From: F22 sp963668535
GTDB taxonomy: Bacteria; Bacteroidota; Bacteroidia; Bacteroidales; Bacteroidaceae
Direction: 5' to 3'
Length of the DNA: 64,000 nucleotides
NCBI GenBank assembly: GCA_963668535.1
Contig: OY764867.1
Location: 2,046,001-2,110,000, forward strand
Made by a program: the position numbers and the translations under genes. Below the pieces are notes generated by a model that made no database searches, was not told where the DNA came from, and was given only the letters and a program-made list of their open reading frames with translations. This document shows, piece by piece, positions 8,305 through 17,356 of the stretch (within the stretch, counting starts at the first letter, position 1; each line of letters opens with the position of its first letter).

Positions 8305-9720
8305 TTATAAATCGACTCTAACTGGATGAATTTTCCTTGGTGAAGGTAGCTCTTTCCATTTCTTAGCACATCTAAATAGACTGTTTTTTGTTATAGAACG
8401 AGTAGGGGTACTCATCTCTTCATTTTGAGTGTCTTGTCCAGTTATAATTCCTAAAGCTGTTGCTAGCAATAACTCGCTTGTATTGCCTAGAGGTTCAAGA
8501 GTTGCTAACGAACTTTCTTTGGCTTCATAGTTGGCCTCAAATCCGTTTACATAATCATTGAATCCGTCTGTATTATGTACAGATGCTACAACTGGCCAAA
8601 ACGTGTATTGAGGATAATCAGTGTGTGTAAATCCAGCCATCGCTACATTTTTACCATATGTGGTATTTCCAATGAGTATGATATTATCCGCTCCCATATA
8701 CGGTCTAAGCGCACTAATGACCAATTCAGAAGCAGAAGCAGTCATGTTGCTTGTTAAGATATAGATCTTTGATAAATTTAAATTATGACCACTTCCGATA
8801 AGATCCGTAGTAGCCATAAAATCGGTTGTCTGTGGATCTTGCTTGTCGTTATACTGAAGATAGAACAAGCGTTGCCCAATAGCTTCGGCAGGAGCTAGCA
8901 TAGATGTCAATAATTGAGCAGCACGGATGTCACCTCCACGATTGTAACGTAAATCCAAAACAAATGCGTCTAGTCCAGCTGTTGAAAACACCTGAGTGAA
9001 TGTTTGTCTTAGTGCATTGTCATATGTCTCATCATTTTGTAGATCTGTGCCTCGTATAAACTTAGAGTATGCCAGATATCCCACGCGATACCCACTATAG
9101 TCTAGTACATTTGCCTTTAGAATCGGATTGTAGGTTGCATCCGTAGCGGCAGGTAGGGATACTGTTTCCTCTGTCGATAGTGTCAACGTTGCAGCGTCAG
9201 TTTGTGCAGCCAGTTCTTGATAATTACTTGATGTATAATAGACTCCATTTCTCATAGTTATGACATCACCTCTTTTTAGACCAGCCTGATCCGCAGGACT
9301 TCCTGGATATACAAAATTGACACGAACTAAAACGTTTTCTTGAGTTACTCCTTCACTATCTGTTATTTGGTAATAGGTTACGTCCCAGCCATAGCTTAAA
9401 TTTGTCTCAGATTTTGTCTCTGCTGATACTTCTACATAAGAAAAGGCATTGCCATTTTTCCCATCTTTATCAGATAGTAATGACTCAAAAAAATCGGGTA
9501 CGTCTTCGAAATAATCCTTGTCTTCTACTTCTGGCAAGTCATTATAATAGAGGTAATTTTGTTTCATGAGTTCGTAAATCCATGGATTGGGCATTGTCTT
9601 TTCTTCAAACTCCTTGGTCCTATCTTCTCCACACGCCGTGAATAAAATGAGGGTTAATAGAGTAAGTACCCAATTCAAAGGGTTACGTAATGCACGTGTC
9701 ATAGTCTTTTTTTGAGTCAT
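8305..9720 (-). CDS. S41-family (C-terminal processing) peptidase, lipoprotein
   Basis: The 471-aa protein has a lipoprotein signal ending LFTAC with Cys30, so it is likely attached to a membrane in the envelope. A PDZ-like segment (about 125-190) contains YPGSPADQAGLKRGD. The protease core has LDLRYNRGGD (256-264), the serine motif TASASE with Ser329 as likely nucleophile, and GKN with Lys357, fitting the Ser-Lys dyad of tail-specific proteases. The substrate is unknown. It has its own TTTG-N19-TACTTTTG promoter overlapping the divergent epimerase promoter. It lies upstream of feoB on the same strand, but the 162-bp gap and a feoB promoter suggest separate units. Confidence 0.9.
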   Translation of the reverse strand: MTQKKTMTRALRNPLNWVLTLLTLILFTACGEDRTKEFEEKTMPNPWIYELMKQNYLYYNDLPEVEDKDYFEDVPDFFESLLSDKDGKNGNAFSYVEVSAETKSETNLSYGWDVTYYQITDSEGVTQENVLVRVNFVYPGSPADQAGLKRGDVITMRNGVYYTSSNYQELAAQTDAATLTLSTEETVSLPAATDATYNPILKANVLDYSGYRVGYLAYSKFIRGTDLQNDETYDNALRQTFTQVFSTAGLDAFVLDLRYNRGGDIRAAQLLTSMLAPAEAIGQRLFYLQYNDKQDPQTTDFMATTDLIGSGHNLNLSKIYILTSNMTASASELVISALRPYMGADNIILIGNTTYGKNVAMAGFTHTDYPQYTFWPVVASVHNTDGFNDYVNGFEANYEAKESSLATLEPLGNTSELLLATALGIITGQDTQNEEMSTPTRSITKNSLFRCAKKWKELPSPRKIHPVRVDL

Positions 9721-9766
9721 AATATTGTATTTAAATGGCTGTCACACTAGAGTTTTATATTACTTC

Positions 9767-9797
9767 CAAAAGTAGTCATTATCTTGCTATTATCAAA
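9767..9797 (-). promoter_or_regulatory. Promoter of the S41 peptidase gene
   Basis: On the minus strand TTTG (9797-9794), a 19-bp spacer and TACTTTTG (9774-9767) match the Bacteroidota sigma-70 consensus exactly. The start codon is 46 bp downstream. It overlaps the divergent promoter at 9784-9814. Confidence 0.75.
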
Positions 9798-9814
9798 AAT
9801 AATCTGTAAGTTTG
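9784..9814 (+). promoter_or_regulatory. Promoter of the epimerase-like gene
   Basis: TTG (9784-9786), a 20-bp spacer and TAAGTTTG (9807-9814) precede the ATG at 9843 by 28 bp. The upstream element shares DNA with the divergent S41 promoter, so the two could exclude one another. Confidence 0.65.
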
Positions 9815-9842
9815 TAGCTATATAACTAAAATAAATATACTC

Positions 9843-10973
9843 ATGAAAATTAATTCACTGCTGACATATGTGTGCTCTTTCGTTGGTGTTTCTATTTTAT
9901 TTTTGTTTGTAGAAACTAGTTGTCGAGGATACAACTCCCAGAAATTTGCAACATATTCAGGCTTATGCCCTGCAAATTTTGATACAATCATCGATGGAAA
10001 ACAAGTGAAGTTGTATACTTTGCGTAACCATCAAGGTATGGAAGTGTGTGTAACTAATTATGGCCCTCGTATTGTTTCCATTGCGATTCCTGATACAACC
10101 AATAAGAAATGGTTAGATGTAGTCTTGGGTTTTCAATCTATTCGTGATTATCTAAACAAACCGCATTGTCTAGACATTTTGGCAGACTATACAGATTCTT
10201 CTGATTACGCTTTATCACATGATGTCAAGTCTCCTCCTTATAATAACCCTAAGGCTTTTAAGGGGGCATCTTTAAGGCATCAAATATTTGAAGCTGAGTG
10301 GTTGGATGCTGAGAATCTTGCTATGAAGGCGCATTATTCTGACGGAGTTGATAGTACAGATATGACAATAGTATATACCATTGCTAGTGATAAAAATTCT
10401 TTGGTTATTGGTATGCAAGCCAAAGTAACTACCCCAACGGTTATGCAATTACCTTATGGCACTGTCTTTAATATGAGCGGTGATCCTAATTTGTCCATTC
10501 GAGATCATTTACTCTATGTAAATGCAGATAGTCTTGTACACGCTAACGGTTCTAGAGGTGTTCAAATAGAGCCTTTAGTGAAAGATAAGAGTTTTGATTT
10601 TCGTACCCCCCATATGATTGGGGATGTGATGCAAGACACCACTACATTTGTACGAACATGTAATGGATTAGACTATATTTACGTTTTAGATACTCGCGCC
10701 ATGCTTGAAAAGCCTGCTATGCAATTAAGGTCTCCACGGAGTGGTTTGAGCATGACCATTTTGACTGACGAACCAGATATTTATTTTTATACCCTTAATC
10801 GCTCAGATTTTCAATGTGAAGGGAAGCATGGGATTGTGTATAGAACACATGCTGGGATAGCTATAGAACCAGGACGTTTTTCTGATATCGATAAACATAT
10901 TAATAGATCCATACAGTTAATGCCAGAAGACACTTATCGTAGTACGGTGATCTATTCTTTTGGTTGGAGATAA
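9843..10973 (+). CDS. Degenerate aldose 1-epimerase (GalM)-like protein, exported
   Basis: The 376-aa protein has an N-terminal hydrophobic segment (about 7-24) ending near Cys27, so it is exported, possibly as a lipoprotein although ETSC is a poor lipobox. The fold looks GalM-like: NYGPRIVSI (72-80), VVLGFQSIRDYL and a C-terminal GIAIEPGRFSD, where Glu342 would match the catalytic Glu. The segment that normally contains N-x-x-x-G-R-x-A-N-R is absent, and the usual T-N-H-x-Y-F-N motif is replaced by LPYGTVFN, so both catalytic His appear lost. It may bind a sugar without mutarotation. The receiver-PEP-synthase-like gene follows 47 bp later and may be cotranscribed. Confidence 0.72.
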   Translation: MKINSLLTYVCSFVGVSILFLFVETSCRGYNSQKFATYSGLCPANFDTIIDGKQVKLYTLRNHQGMEVCVTNYGPRIVSIAIPDTTNKKWLDVVLGFQSIRDYLNKPHCLDILADYTDSSDYALSHDVKSPPYNNPKAFKGASLRHQIFEAEWLDAENLAMKAHYSDGVDSTDMTIVYTIASDKNSLVIGMQAKVTTPTVMQLPYGTVFNMSGDPNLSIRDHLLYVNADSLVHANGSRGVQIEPLVKDKSFDFRTPHMIGDVMQDTTTFVRTCNGLDYIYVLDTRAMLEKPAMQLRSPRSGLSMTILTDEPDIYFYTLNRSDFQCEGKHGIVYRTHAGIAIEPGRFSDIDKHINRSIQLMPEDTYRSTVIYSFGWR

Positions 10974-11020
10974 AACGTCACCGATTTCGTCCACTTCACT
11001 TTGAACTAACACTTAACCTT

Positions 11021-13981
11021 ATGGCAGAAATTAATTTGAAAAGTTTGTTGACTCAAGACACAGCTTTTGCTAACCTTATGACAAAGCGTGTCTTCAACAT
11101 CTTATTAATAGCCAATCCATATGACGCCTTTATCCTTGAAGATGACGGGCGTATTGATGAAAAGCTATTCAATGAATACACTGCATTGTCTTTGCGTTAT
11201 CCTCCACGGTTTACTAAAGCGTCTACCGAAGAGGAAGCTATAACATTGATGCAAGAAACAAATTTTGACTTGGTGATATGTATGCCTGGTACAGGCGATA
11301 ATGACAGCTTTGATATTGGCCGACATATCAAGTCATTGTACCCAGAGGTGCCAATTATCATATTGACGCCATTTAGTCATGGTATTACTGGGCGTATAGA
11401 GAATGAAGATTTGTCTGCATTCGACAATATCTTTTGTTGGCTTGGCAATACCGAATTATTACTCTCTATAATTAAGCTTATTGAAGATAAGATGAACTTG
11501 GAGCGTGATGTGGATGAAGTCGGTGTGCAAATGTTATTAGTTGTTGAAGACAGTATTCGTTTCTATAGTTCCATTCTTCCCATTCTGTATAAATTTGTTT
11601 TAAAGCAAAGTCAAGAATTTAGTACAGAAGCATTAAATCCCCATCAACGTACTCTTCGCATGCGTGGTCGACCTAAGATCGTACTAGCCCGTAGTTATGA
11701 TGAGGCCATGCAACTGTATTCTCGTTATGCCGATAATGTCCTTGGTGTGATAAGTGATGTGCGTTTCCCCCTTCATTACCAAGGAGGAGATAAAGATGCT
11801 TTAGCAGGAGTCAAATTGTGTACTGAAATTAGGAAATTCGATCCGTTTATTCCAATCATTATCCAATCAAGTGAGTCCGAAAATGCCCGTTACGCAGAAC
11901 AGCTTCAAGCTAGTTTTATAGATAAGAATAGCAAGAAGATGGAAATGGATGTGCAAGCATGTATGACAGAGCATTTCGGGTTTGGCGATTTTGTTTTTCG
12001 CAATCCAACCACTTTGAAGGAGATTGCAAGAGTGCGTAATTTGAAAGAATTGCAAAATATTATATATGCTTTGCCTGCCGAAAGCTTTGAATATCATGTC
12101 CAACGCAATCATATTTCTCGTTGGTTATATAGTCGTGCGATGTTCCCATTGGCTAAATTCTTAAGAGCTGTATCGTATGAACAAGAGAAGGATCTAGATC
12201 ATTATAGAGCCGTTATTGCCGATGCTATTGTGCAGTATCGTAAGGTCAAGAATCAAGGGGTTGTGGCCATTTTTAAGCGAGATCGATTCGATCGTTATTC
12301 TAATTTCGCTCGTATTGGCGAAGGCTCATTGGGAGGAAAAGGGCGCGGTTTGGCGTTTATAGACAATATGATAAAGCAACATCATACGTTTGACCACATC
12401 GCTAATGCCCAGGTCGTCATTCCTAAAACGGTTGTCCTCTGTACAGATGTCTTTGATGAGTTTATGGAAACAAATGAACTATACCAGATTGCATTAAGTG
12501 ATTATGACGACGATGAAATACTTCGAAATTTTCTACGGGCCAAATTGCCAGATAGTTTAGTTGCCGACTTCTTTACTTTCTTTGATGTCGTGAAATCTCC
12601 GATTGCAGTACGTTCTAGTAGCTTGTTGGAAGATTCTCATTATCAGCCTTTTGCTGGCATATACAATACATATATGATCCCTTATCTAGATGATAGGTAT
12701 GAGATGCTTCGTTTATTAAGCGATGCCATTAAAGGAGTGTATGCATCGGTCTATTTTAAAGATTCAAAAGCATATATGCAGGCGACCTCCAATGTGATTG
12801 ATTCTGAAAAAATGGCCGTTGTGCTTCAAGAAGTTATTGGACATCAACATGGAGAAAGATTTTATCCCTCTTTCAGTGGGGTAGCTCGTTCTTTAAATTT
12901 TTACCCTATAGAAGATGAACGCACAGAGGAAGGTGTGGTCAATCTAGCATTGGGATTGGGTAAATACATTGTAGATGGGGGACAAACATTGCGCTTTTCA
13001 CCTTATCATCCGCAAAAAATACTTCAAACGAGTGAATTGGAGCTTGCACTAAAAGAAACGCAGAAGAAATTTTATGCTCTAGATTTGAGCGAATCTATCA
13101 AGTCTATATCGAGCAATGATAGCTTTAATTATCTTTCCTTACCTGTTTCTGAAGCAGAAAAGGATGGTGCTTTGCGGTATATAGCCTCTACGTTTGATCC
13201 CTATAATGGAGTGATACGCGATGGACTTTATCCTAAGGGACGTAAATTGATTACATTTGCCAATATATTGAAGCACAATGTCTTTCCATTGGCAGAGATT
13301 ATGCAGTTGGTTCTAAAGTCTAGTCAAGAAGCTATAAGAAGACCTGTTGAAATCGAGTTTGCTGGCAATTTGGAACAGCATGATGAGGTATCTGGTATGC
13401 TGTATATTTTGCAAGTACGTCCTATTGTTGACCAAGATAATACGGTGGATGAAAATTTGATGGAGATCCCCCGTGAACATTTGTTGCTTCAATCTACACA
13501 CTCCTTGGGACATGGTAATGTCAGCGGTATTACAGATGTCATATATGTACGTCCTGAACACTTCAATGCTCAAAATAATGAACAGGTAGCTGTTGAAATA
13601 GCTCGTATTAATGAACAATTGATTCAAGAAAATAAAAACTACATTTTAATTGGTCCAGGTCGATGGGGAAGTAGTGATTCATGGCTTGGCATCCCAGTGA
13701 GATGGCCTCAAATATCAGGCGCACGCCTTATTGTTGAGGCTGGTTTGACGAAGTATCGTATAGATCCTAGTCAAGGAACCCATTTCTTTCAAAATCTCAC
13801 TTCTTTTGGGGTGGGGTACTTTACAATCAATCCTTATTTAAACGATGGGCATATTGATTATGCCAGTCTTGATGCCTGCGAAGCAATGTATGAAAGTGAG
13901 TTAATAAGACACGTCAGATTATTAAATCCAGTTACAATTCAGATGGATGGACAAAAAAGAGTAGGTATCGCACGGTATTAG
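11021..13981 (+). CDS. Receiver-domain / PEP-synthase-like ATP-grasp fusion protein
   Basis: The 986-aa cytoplasmic protein starts at MAEINLKSLL (ATG 11021); the longer frame from 10964 would overlap the gene before it. Residues about 20-165 form a receiver-like fold with FDLVICMPGTGD where the phosphoacceptor strand should be. A second, canonical receiver spans about 170-320: LLVVEDS, GVISD with the acceptor Asp, QSS and DKNS with the Lys. From about 430 comes a pyruvate phosphate dikinase/PEP synthase nucleotide-binding domain (IGEGSLGGKGRGL, SPIAVRSSSLLED). The end has GPGRWGSSDSWLG. The swivelling His domain and the PEP barrel are missing, so it cannot be a complete PEP synthase. A phosphorelay-controlled nucleotidyl or phosphotransfer role is inferred. 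Confidence 0.82.
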   Translation: MAEINLKSLLTQDTAFANLMTKRVFNILLIANPYDAFILEDDGRIDEKLFNEYTALSLRYPPRFTKASTEEEAITLMQETNFDLVICMPGTGDNDSFDIGRHIKSLYPEVPIIILTPFSHGITGRIENEDLSAFDNIFCWLGNTELLLSIIKLIEDKMNLERDVDEVGVQMLLVVEDSIRFYSSILPILYKFVLKQSQEFSTEALNPHQRTLRMRGRPKIVLARSYDEAMQLYSRYADNVLGVISDVRFPLHYQGGDKDALAGVKLCTEIRKFDPFIPIIIQSSESENARYAEQLQASFIDKNSKKMEMDVQACMTEHFGFGDFVFRNPTTLKEIARVRNLKELQNIIYALPAESFEYHVQRNHISRWLYSRAMFPLAKFLRAVSYEQEKDLDHYRAVIADAIVQYRKVKNQGVVAIFKRDRFDRYSNFARIGEGSLGGKGRGLAFIDNMIKQHHTFDHIANAQVVIPKTVVLCTDVFDEFMETNELYQIALSDYDDDEILRNFLRAKLPDSLVADFFTFFDVVKSPIAVRSSSLLEDSHYQPFAGIYNTYMIPYLDDRYEMLRLLSDAIKGVYASVYFKDSKAYMQATSNVIDSEKMAVVLQEVIGHQHGERFYPSFSGVARSLNFYPIEDERTEEGVVNLALGLGKYIVDGGQTLRFSPYHPQKILQTSELELALKETQKKFYALDLSESIKSISSNDSFNYLSLPVSEAEKDGALRYIASTFDPYNGVIRDGLYPKGRKLITFANILKHNVFPLAEIMQLVLKSSQEAIRRPVEIEFAGNLEQHDEVSGMLYILQVRPIVDQDNTVDENLMEIPREHLLLQSTHSLGHGNVSGITDVIYVRPEHFNAQNNEQVAVEIARINEQLIQENKNYILIGPGRWGSSDSWLGIPVRWPQISGARLIVEAGLTKYRIDPSQGTHFFQNLTSFGVGYFTINPYLNDGHIDYASLDACEAMYESELIRHVRLLNPVTIQMDGQKRVGIARY

Positions 13982-14011
13982 AGAAAAATTTCAGTAATAA
14001 AACAATAAAAA

Positions 14012-14049
14012 GGGCGCATATGCAAAAGGAATTTTGTATTTTTGCGCCC
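14012..14049. promoter_or_regulatory. Hairpin overlapping the nqr -7 box
   Basis: Outer arms GGGCGCA (14012-14018) and TGCGCCC (14043-14049) pair perfectly. Inner arms 14020-14027 and 14032-14039 pair with one G-U and a GGAA loop; a small internal loop separates the two parts. The nqr -7 box TATTTTTG (14037-14044) lies in the right arm. The hairpin may terminate the preceding gene, act as an operator, or both. Confidence 0.55.
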
Positions 14050-14083
14050 GTAAAGTGTATACCCCAAATATCAAGTTATACAG

Positions 14084-15433
14084 ATGACAAATGTAATCAA
14101 ATTACGTAAGGGTCTCGACATCAAAGTGAAGGGAGCACCTACTACGGATAAGGTCGCAGTAAAATCGGCAGCATTATATGCATTAATGCCAGATGATTTC
14201 TACGGTGTTACTCCAAAAGTAGTAGTAAAACCTGAAGATCATGTAGAGGCCGGAGGTGCATTGTTTATGGACAAAAACCACCCAGAAGTGAAGTTCGTGT
14301 CGCCAGTGAGTGGCACAGTTAAGAGCGTGACACGTGGCGCTCGTCGTAAAGTAATGAATGTTACGGTACAGCCGGATGCAGAGCAAGTCGCTCATGATTT
14401 CGGTGTTCAAGACATCGCAAAGATGGATGCGCAAGCTGTTCAAGCTCTTCTTATGGAGTCGGGCTTGTTTGGGTATTTCCGTCAACGTCCATACGATGTA
14501 GTGCCTAACCCATCAATCAAGCCTCGTGCAATTTTTGTCTCAGCTTTTGATTCTGCTCCTTTGGCAGCTGATTTCGAAGTCGTATTGAAAGGACAAGAAA
14601 CAGCCTTTCAAGCAGGTTTGGATGCCTTAGCTAAAATTGCTAAAACGTATCTAGGTGTAAGCGTACGTCAATCAAGTGCAGCGCTTACTGCAGCTAAGAA
14701 TGTAGAGATTAATTATTTTGATGGTCCTCATCCAGCAGGTCTTGTCGGTGTTCAAATTAATCAAGTTGCTCCTGTCAATAAGGGAGAAGTTGTTTGGACA
14801 ATTGGAGCTGAAGAAGTCATCTTTATTGGTCGTCTTTTGACAACAGGTAAGGTTGATTTCACTCGTTTAATTGCTCTTACAGGTGAGGGGACAAAGCAAA
14901 CTGGTTATGCCGAAGTCGTTGTTGGTGCTCAAATCGAAAGCTTTGCTTCGAACATGGAGCTTTCTGGCAATGCAATGCGTATTATCAGTGGCAATGTTTT
15001 AACTGGTGATCAAGTGCAACGTGATGGTTTCTTAGGAGCGCATAGCACTCAGCTTGCTGTCATTCCTGAAAATAGCAATCCAGATGAACCATTTGGATGG
15101 ATCATGCCTCGTCTCAAACAATTTTCGGTCAACCGTAGTTACTTCAGTTGGTTATGTGGAAAGAAAGAGTATTCTTTCGATGCTCGTATCAAGGGTAGTG
15201 AACGCCACATGATTATGAGTGGTGAGTACGATGCTGTATTCCCAATGGATATTCTTCCAGAGTTTTTGTTGAAGGCTGTTATTGCTGGCAATATTGACGA
15301 AATGGAAGCACTAGGTATCTATGAGGTCGCTCCAGAAGATTTCGCTTTGTGTGAATTTGTATGTTCATCTAAGGTTGAGGTTCAGCGTATTGTGCGCGAA
15401 GGTCTTGATATGCTTCGTGATGAAATGTGCTAG
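14084..15433 (+). CDS. nqrA: Na+-translocating NADH:quinone reductase subunit A
   Basis: The 449-aa soluble subunit of the sodium pump begins with the family's VIKLRKGLDI and contains a lipoyl-like barrel segment (PEDHVEAGGALF, VSPVSGTVKSV). Na+-NQR oxidises NADH, reduces ubiquinone or menaquinone and exports Na+. NqrA sits on the cytoplasmic side and binds quinone. Length is as expected for the family. It is the first gene of an uninterrupted nqrABCDEF operon with gaps of 43, 19, 13, 32 and 18 bp. The promoter -7 box is at 14037-14044, about 39 bp before the ATG. Confidence 0.97.
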   Translation: MTNVIKLRKGLDIKVKGAPTTDKVAVKSAALYALMPDDFYGVTPKVVVKPEDHVEAGGALFMDKNHPEVKFVSPVSGTVKSVTRGARRKVMNVTVQPDAEQVAHDFGVQDIAKMDAQAVQALLMESGLFGYFRQRPYDVVPNPSIKPRAIFVSAFDSAPLAADFEVVLKGQETAFQAGLDALAKIAKTYLGVSVRQSSAALTAAKNVEINYFDGPHPAGLVGVQINQVAPVNKGEVVWTIGAEEVIFIGRLLTTGKVDFTRLIALTGEGTKQTGYAEVVVGAQIESFASNMELSGNAMRIISGNVLTGDQVQRDGFLGAHSTQLAVIPENSNPDEPFGWIMPRLKQFSVNRSYFSWLCGKKEYSFDARIKGSERHMIMSGEYDAVFPMDILPEFLLKAVIAGNIDEMEALGIYEVAPEDFALCEFVCSSKVEVQRIVREGLDMLRDEMC

Positions 15434-15476
15434 TCAAGTGAGCGGTACACATTATTATATATAGAAAGAAAACTAG

Positions 15477-16652
15477 ATGAAAGCTTTAAGAAACTATTTT
15501 AATAAAATCAAGCCTAACTTCGAAGAAGGAGGCAAGCTTCACGCGTTTCGCTCTGTATTCGATGGTTTTGAGACTTTCTTGTTTGTTCCAAACGACACGG
15601 CAAAGAAAGGTTCTCACATCCACGATGCAATGGATAGTAAACGTATGATGTCTATTGTAGTGCTAGCACTTGTTCCAGCATTACTTTTCGGAATGTACAA
15701 TATTGGTTATCAAAATGCTGCGGCTGCTGGAAAGTTGGCTGAAACAAGCTTTTGGAGCCTATTTATTTATGGATTTATCGCAGTTCTTCCAAAACTGATC
15801 GTCAGCTATGTAGTAGGTCTGGGAATTGAGTTCGTTGTGGCTCAATGGAAAAACGAAGAAATTCATGAAGGATTTTTGGTATCAGGTATCTTGATTCCAA
15901 TGATTATCCCAGTAGAATGTCCACTATGGATTTTGGCTGTGGCCACTGCTTTTGCCGTTATTTTTGCAAAAGAAATATTTGGTGGTACAGGTATGAACAT
16001 TTTCAATGTAGCCTTAGTGACTCGTGCATTCTTGTTCTTCTCTTACCCAACAGCTATGTCGGGTGATAAAGTATGGGTTGCTACAAAATCAATCTTTGGC
16101 TTAGGATACGATTTACCTGATGGTTATTCAGGTGCCACTTCTCTTGGACATGCTTTGGCTGGCCATGCAGATGCCTTTGATATGAATATGGTATGGGGGT
16201 TGATTCCTGGATCTATTGGTGAAACATCCGTTATAGCTATCGTTATTGGTGCTATTATACTCTTGGTTACTGGTATTGCAAGTTGGAAGACTATGTTGTC
16301 AGTATTTGTGGGTGGAGCAGTAATGGCATTTGGTTTCAACGCTATGGGTCTTGCCGACAATGCAATGGCTATGATGCCTTGGTATCAACATTTAGTTGTT
16401 GGTGGATTCTGCTTTGGTGCTGTCTTTATGGCTACCGATCCTGTGACTTCAGCTCGTACAGAAACTGGTAAATATATCTTTGGTTTCCTTATCGGTATGA
16501 TGGCTATCGTTATCCGTGTCTTGAACCCTGGTTATCCAGAAGGTATGATGCTTGCCATTCTATTGATGAATATCTTTGCGCCATTGATGGACTACTATGT
16601 CGTACAAGCTAATATCAGCAAGCGTTTGAAACGTGTAAAATCTAACGTCTAA
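15477..16652 (+). CDS. nqrB: Na+-translocating NADH:quinone reductase subunit B
   Basis: The 391-aa integral membrane subunit contains about ten hydrophobic segments after a soluble N-terminus of some 50 residues. The covalent FMN site is the SGAT in GYSGATSLG, with Thr221 as the expected flavinylated residue. GGTGMNIFN and MATDPVTSART are further family landmarks. NqrB carries a phosphodiester-linked FMN and is central to the sodium and electron path. Flavinylation needs an ApbE transferase, which is not in this window. The gene lies second in the operon. Confidence 0.97.
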   Translation: MKALRNYFNKIKPNFEEGGKLHAFRSVFDGFETFLFVPNDTAKKGSHIHDAMDSKRMMSIVVLALVPALLFGMYNIGYQNAAAAGKLAETSFWSLFIYGFIAVLPKLIVSYVVGLGIEFVVAQWKNEEIHEGFLVSGILIPMIIPVECPLWILAVATAFAVIFAKEIFGGTGMNIFNVALVTRAFLFFSYPTAMSGDKVWVATKSIFGLGYDLPDGYSGATSLGHALAGHADAFDMNMVWGLIPGSIGETSVIAIVIGAIILLVTGIASWKTMLSVFVGGAVMAFGFNAMGLADNAMAMMPWYQHLVVGGFCFGAVFMATDPVTSARTETGKYIFGFLIGMMAIVIRVLNPGYPEGMMLAILLMNIFAPLMDYYVVQANISKRLKRVKSNV

Positions 16653-16671
16653 CCTGTAAACCGAAAAAAAA

Positions 16672-17343
16672 ATGAATACAAATAGTAACACGTATACTGT
16701 TATTTATGCTTCGGTAATGGTTATTATCGTAGCGTTTGTACTTGCATTTGTATCTCAGTCACTTAAACCAACACAAGCGGCAAATGTATTGAGAGATACA
16801 AAAAAGCAAATTTTGTCGTCAGTTGGATTGGCTGATGCAGAAGATATTGATGCTAAGTTTAAAGAAGTTGTTACAGATAACATTATGGAAGCCGATGGCT
16901 CATTGAAATCTGTACCAGCTGATAAGTTTGAATCAAACTACAAAGTAGCTATCAACAAAAAACAATATCACGTTTTTGTTGTTAAGAATGGAGATAAGAC
17001 TCAATATGTAATTCCAGTTTATGGCCGTGGTCTTTGGGATGATATCTGGGGATATGTGGCTATCAATGCTGCTAAGACGAATGTAGAAGGTGTTTATTTC
17101 GGACATAAAGGTGAAACTCCAGGGCTAGGTGCAAGAATCACTGAAGCTGGTTTTCAGAGTCGATTCTTAGGCAAACAACTACGTGATGGATCTACTATTA
17201 CTCTTAGTGTAGCCAAAGGTAAACATGCTGTTAGTGAAACAACACCTGTAGATGGTATCTCTGGTGCTACTGTGACATCTGTGTCTGTCAGTAGAATGAT
17301 TCAAGAGTGTTTCGCTAATTATATACCATTTCTAACTAAATAA
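16672..17343 (+). CDS. nqrC: Na+-translocating NADH:quinone reductase subunit C
   Basis: The 223-aa subunit has one N-terminal membrane anchor (about 10-29) and a large periplasmic FMN-binding domain. PVDGISGATVTS near the C-terminus is the flavinylation motif, with Thr200 predicted to carry FMN. GLWDDIWGYVAI and GHKGETPGLG are conserved family segments. NqrC passes electrons from the iron-sulfur site to NqrB. It begins 19 bp after nqrB. Length is slightly shorter than proteobacterial NqrC, as usual in Bacteroidota. Confidence 0.97.
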   Translation: MNTNSNTYTVIYASVMVIIVAFVLAFVSQSLKPTQAANVLRDTKKQILSSVGLADAEDIDAKFKEVVTDNIMEADGSLKSVPADKFESNYKVAINKKQYHVFVVKNGDKTQYVIPVYGRGLWDDIWGYVAINAAKTNVEGVYFGHKGETPGLGARITEAGFQSRFLGKQLRDGSTITLSVAKGKHAVSETTPVDGISGATVTSVSVSRMIQECFANYIPFLTK

Positions 17344-17356
17344 GGAGGGATAAATA

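Noticed and set aside
10964..11020. Longer start for the receiver-dikinase gene
   Set aside because: It overlaps the end of the epimerase-like gene; the ATG at 11021 begins the recognisable N-terminus.
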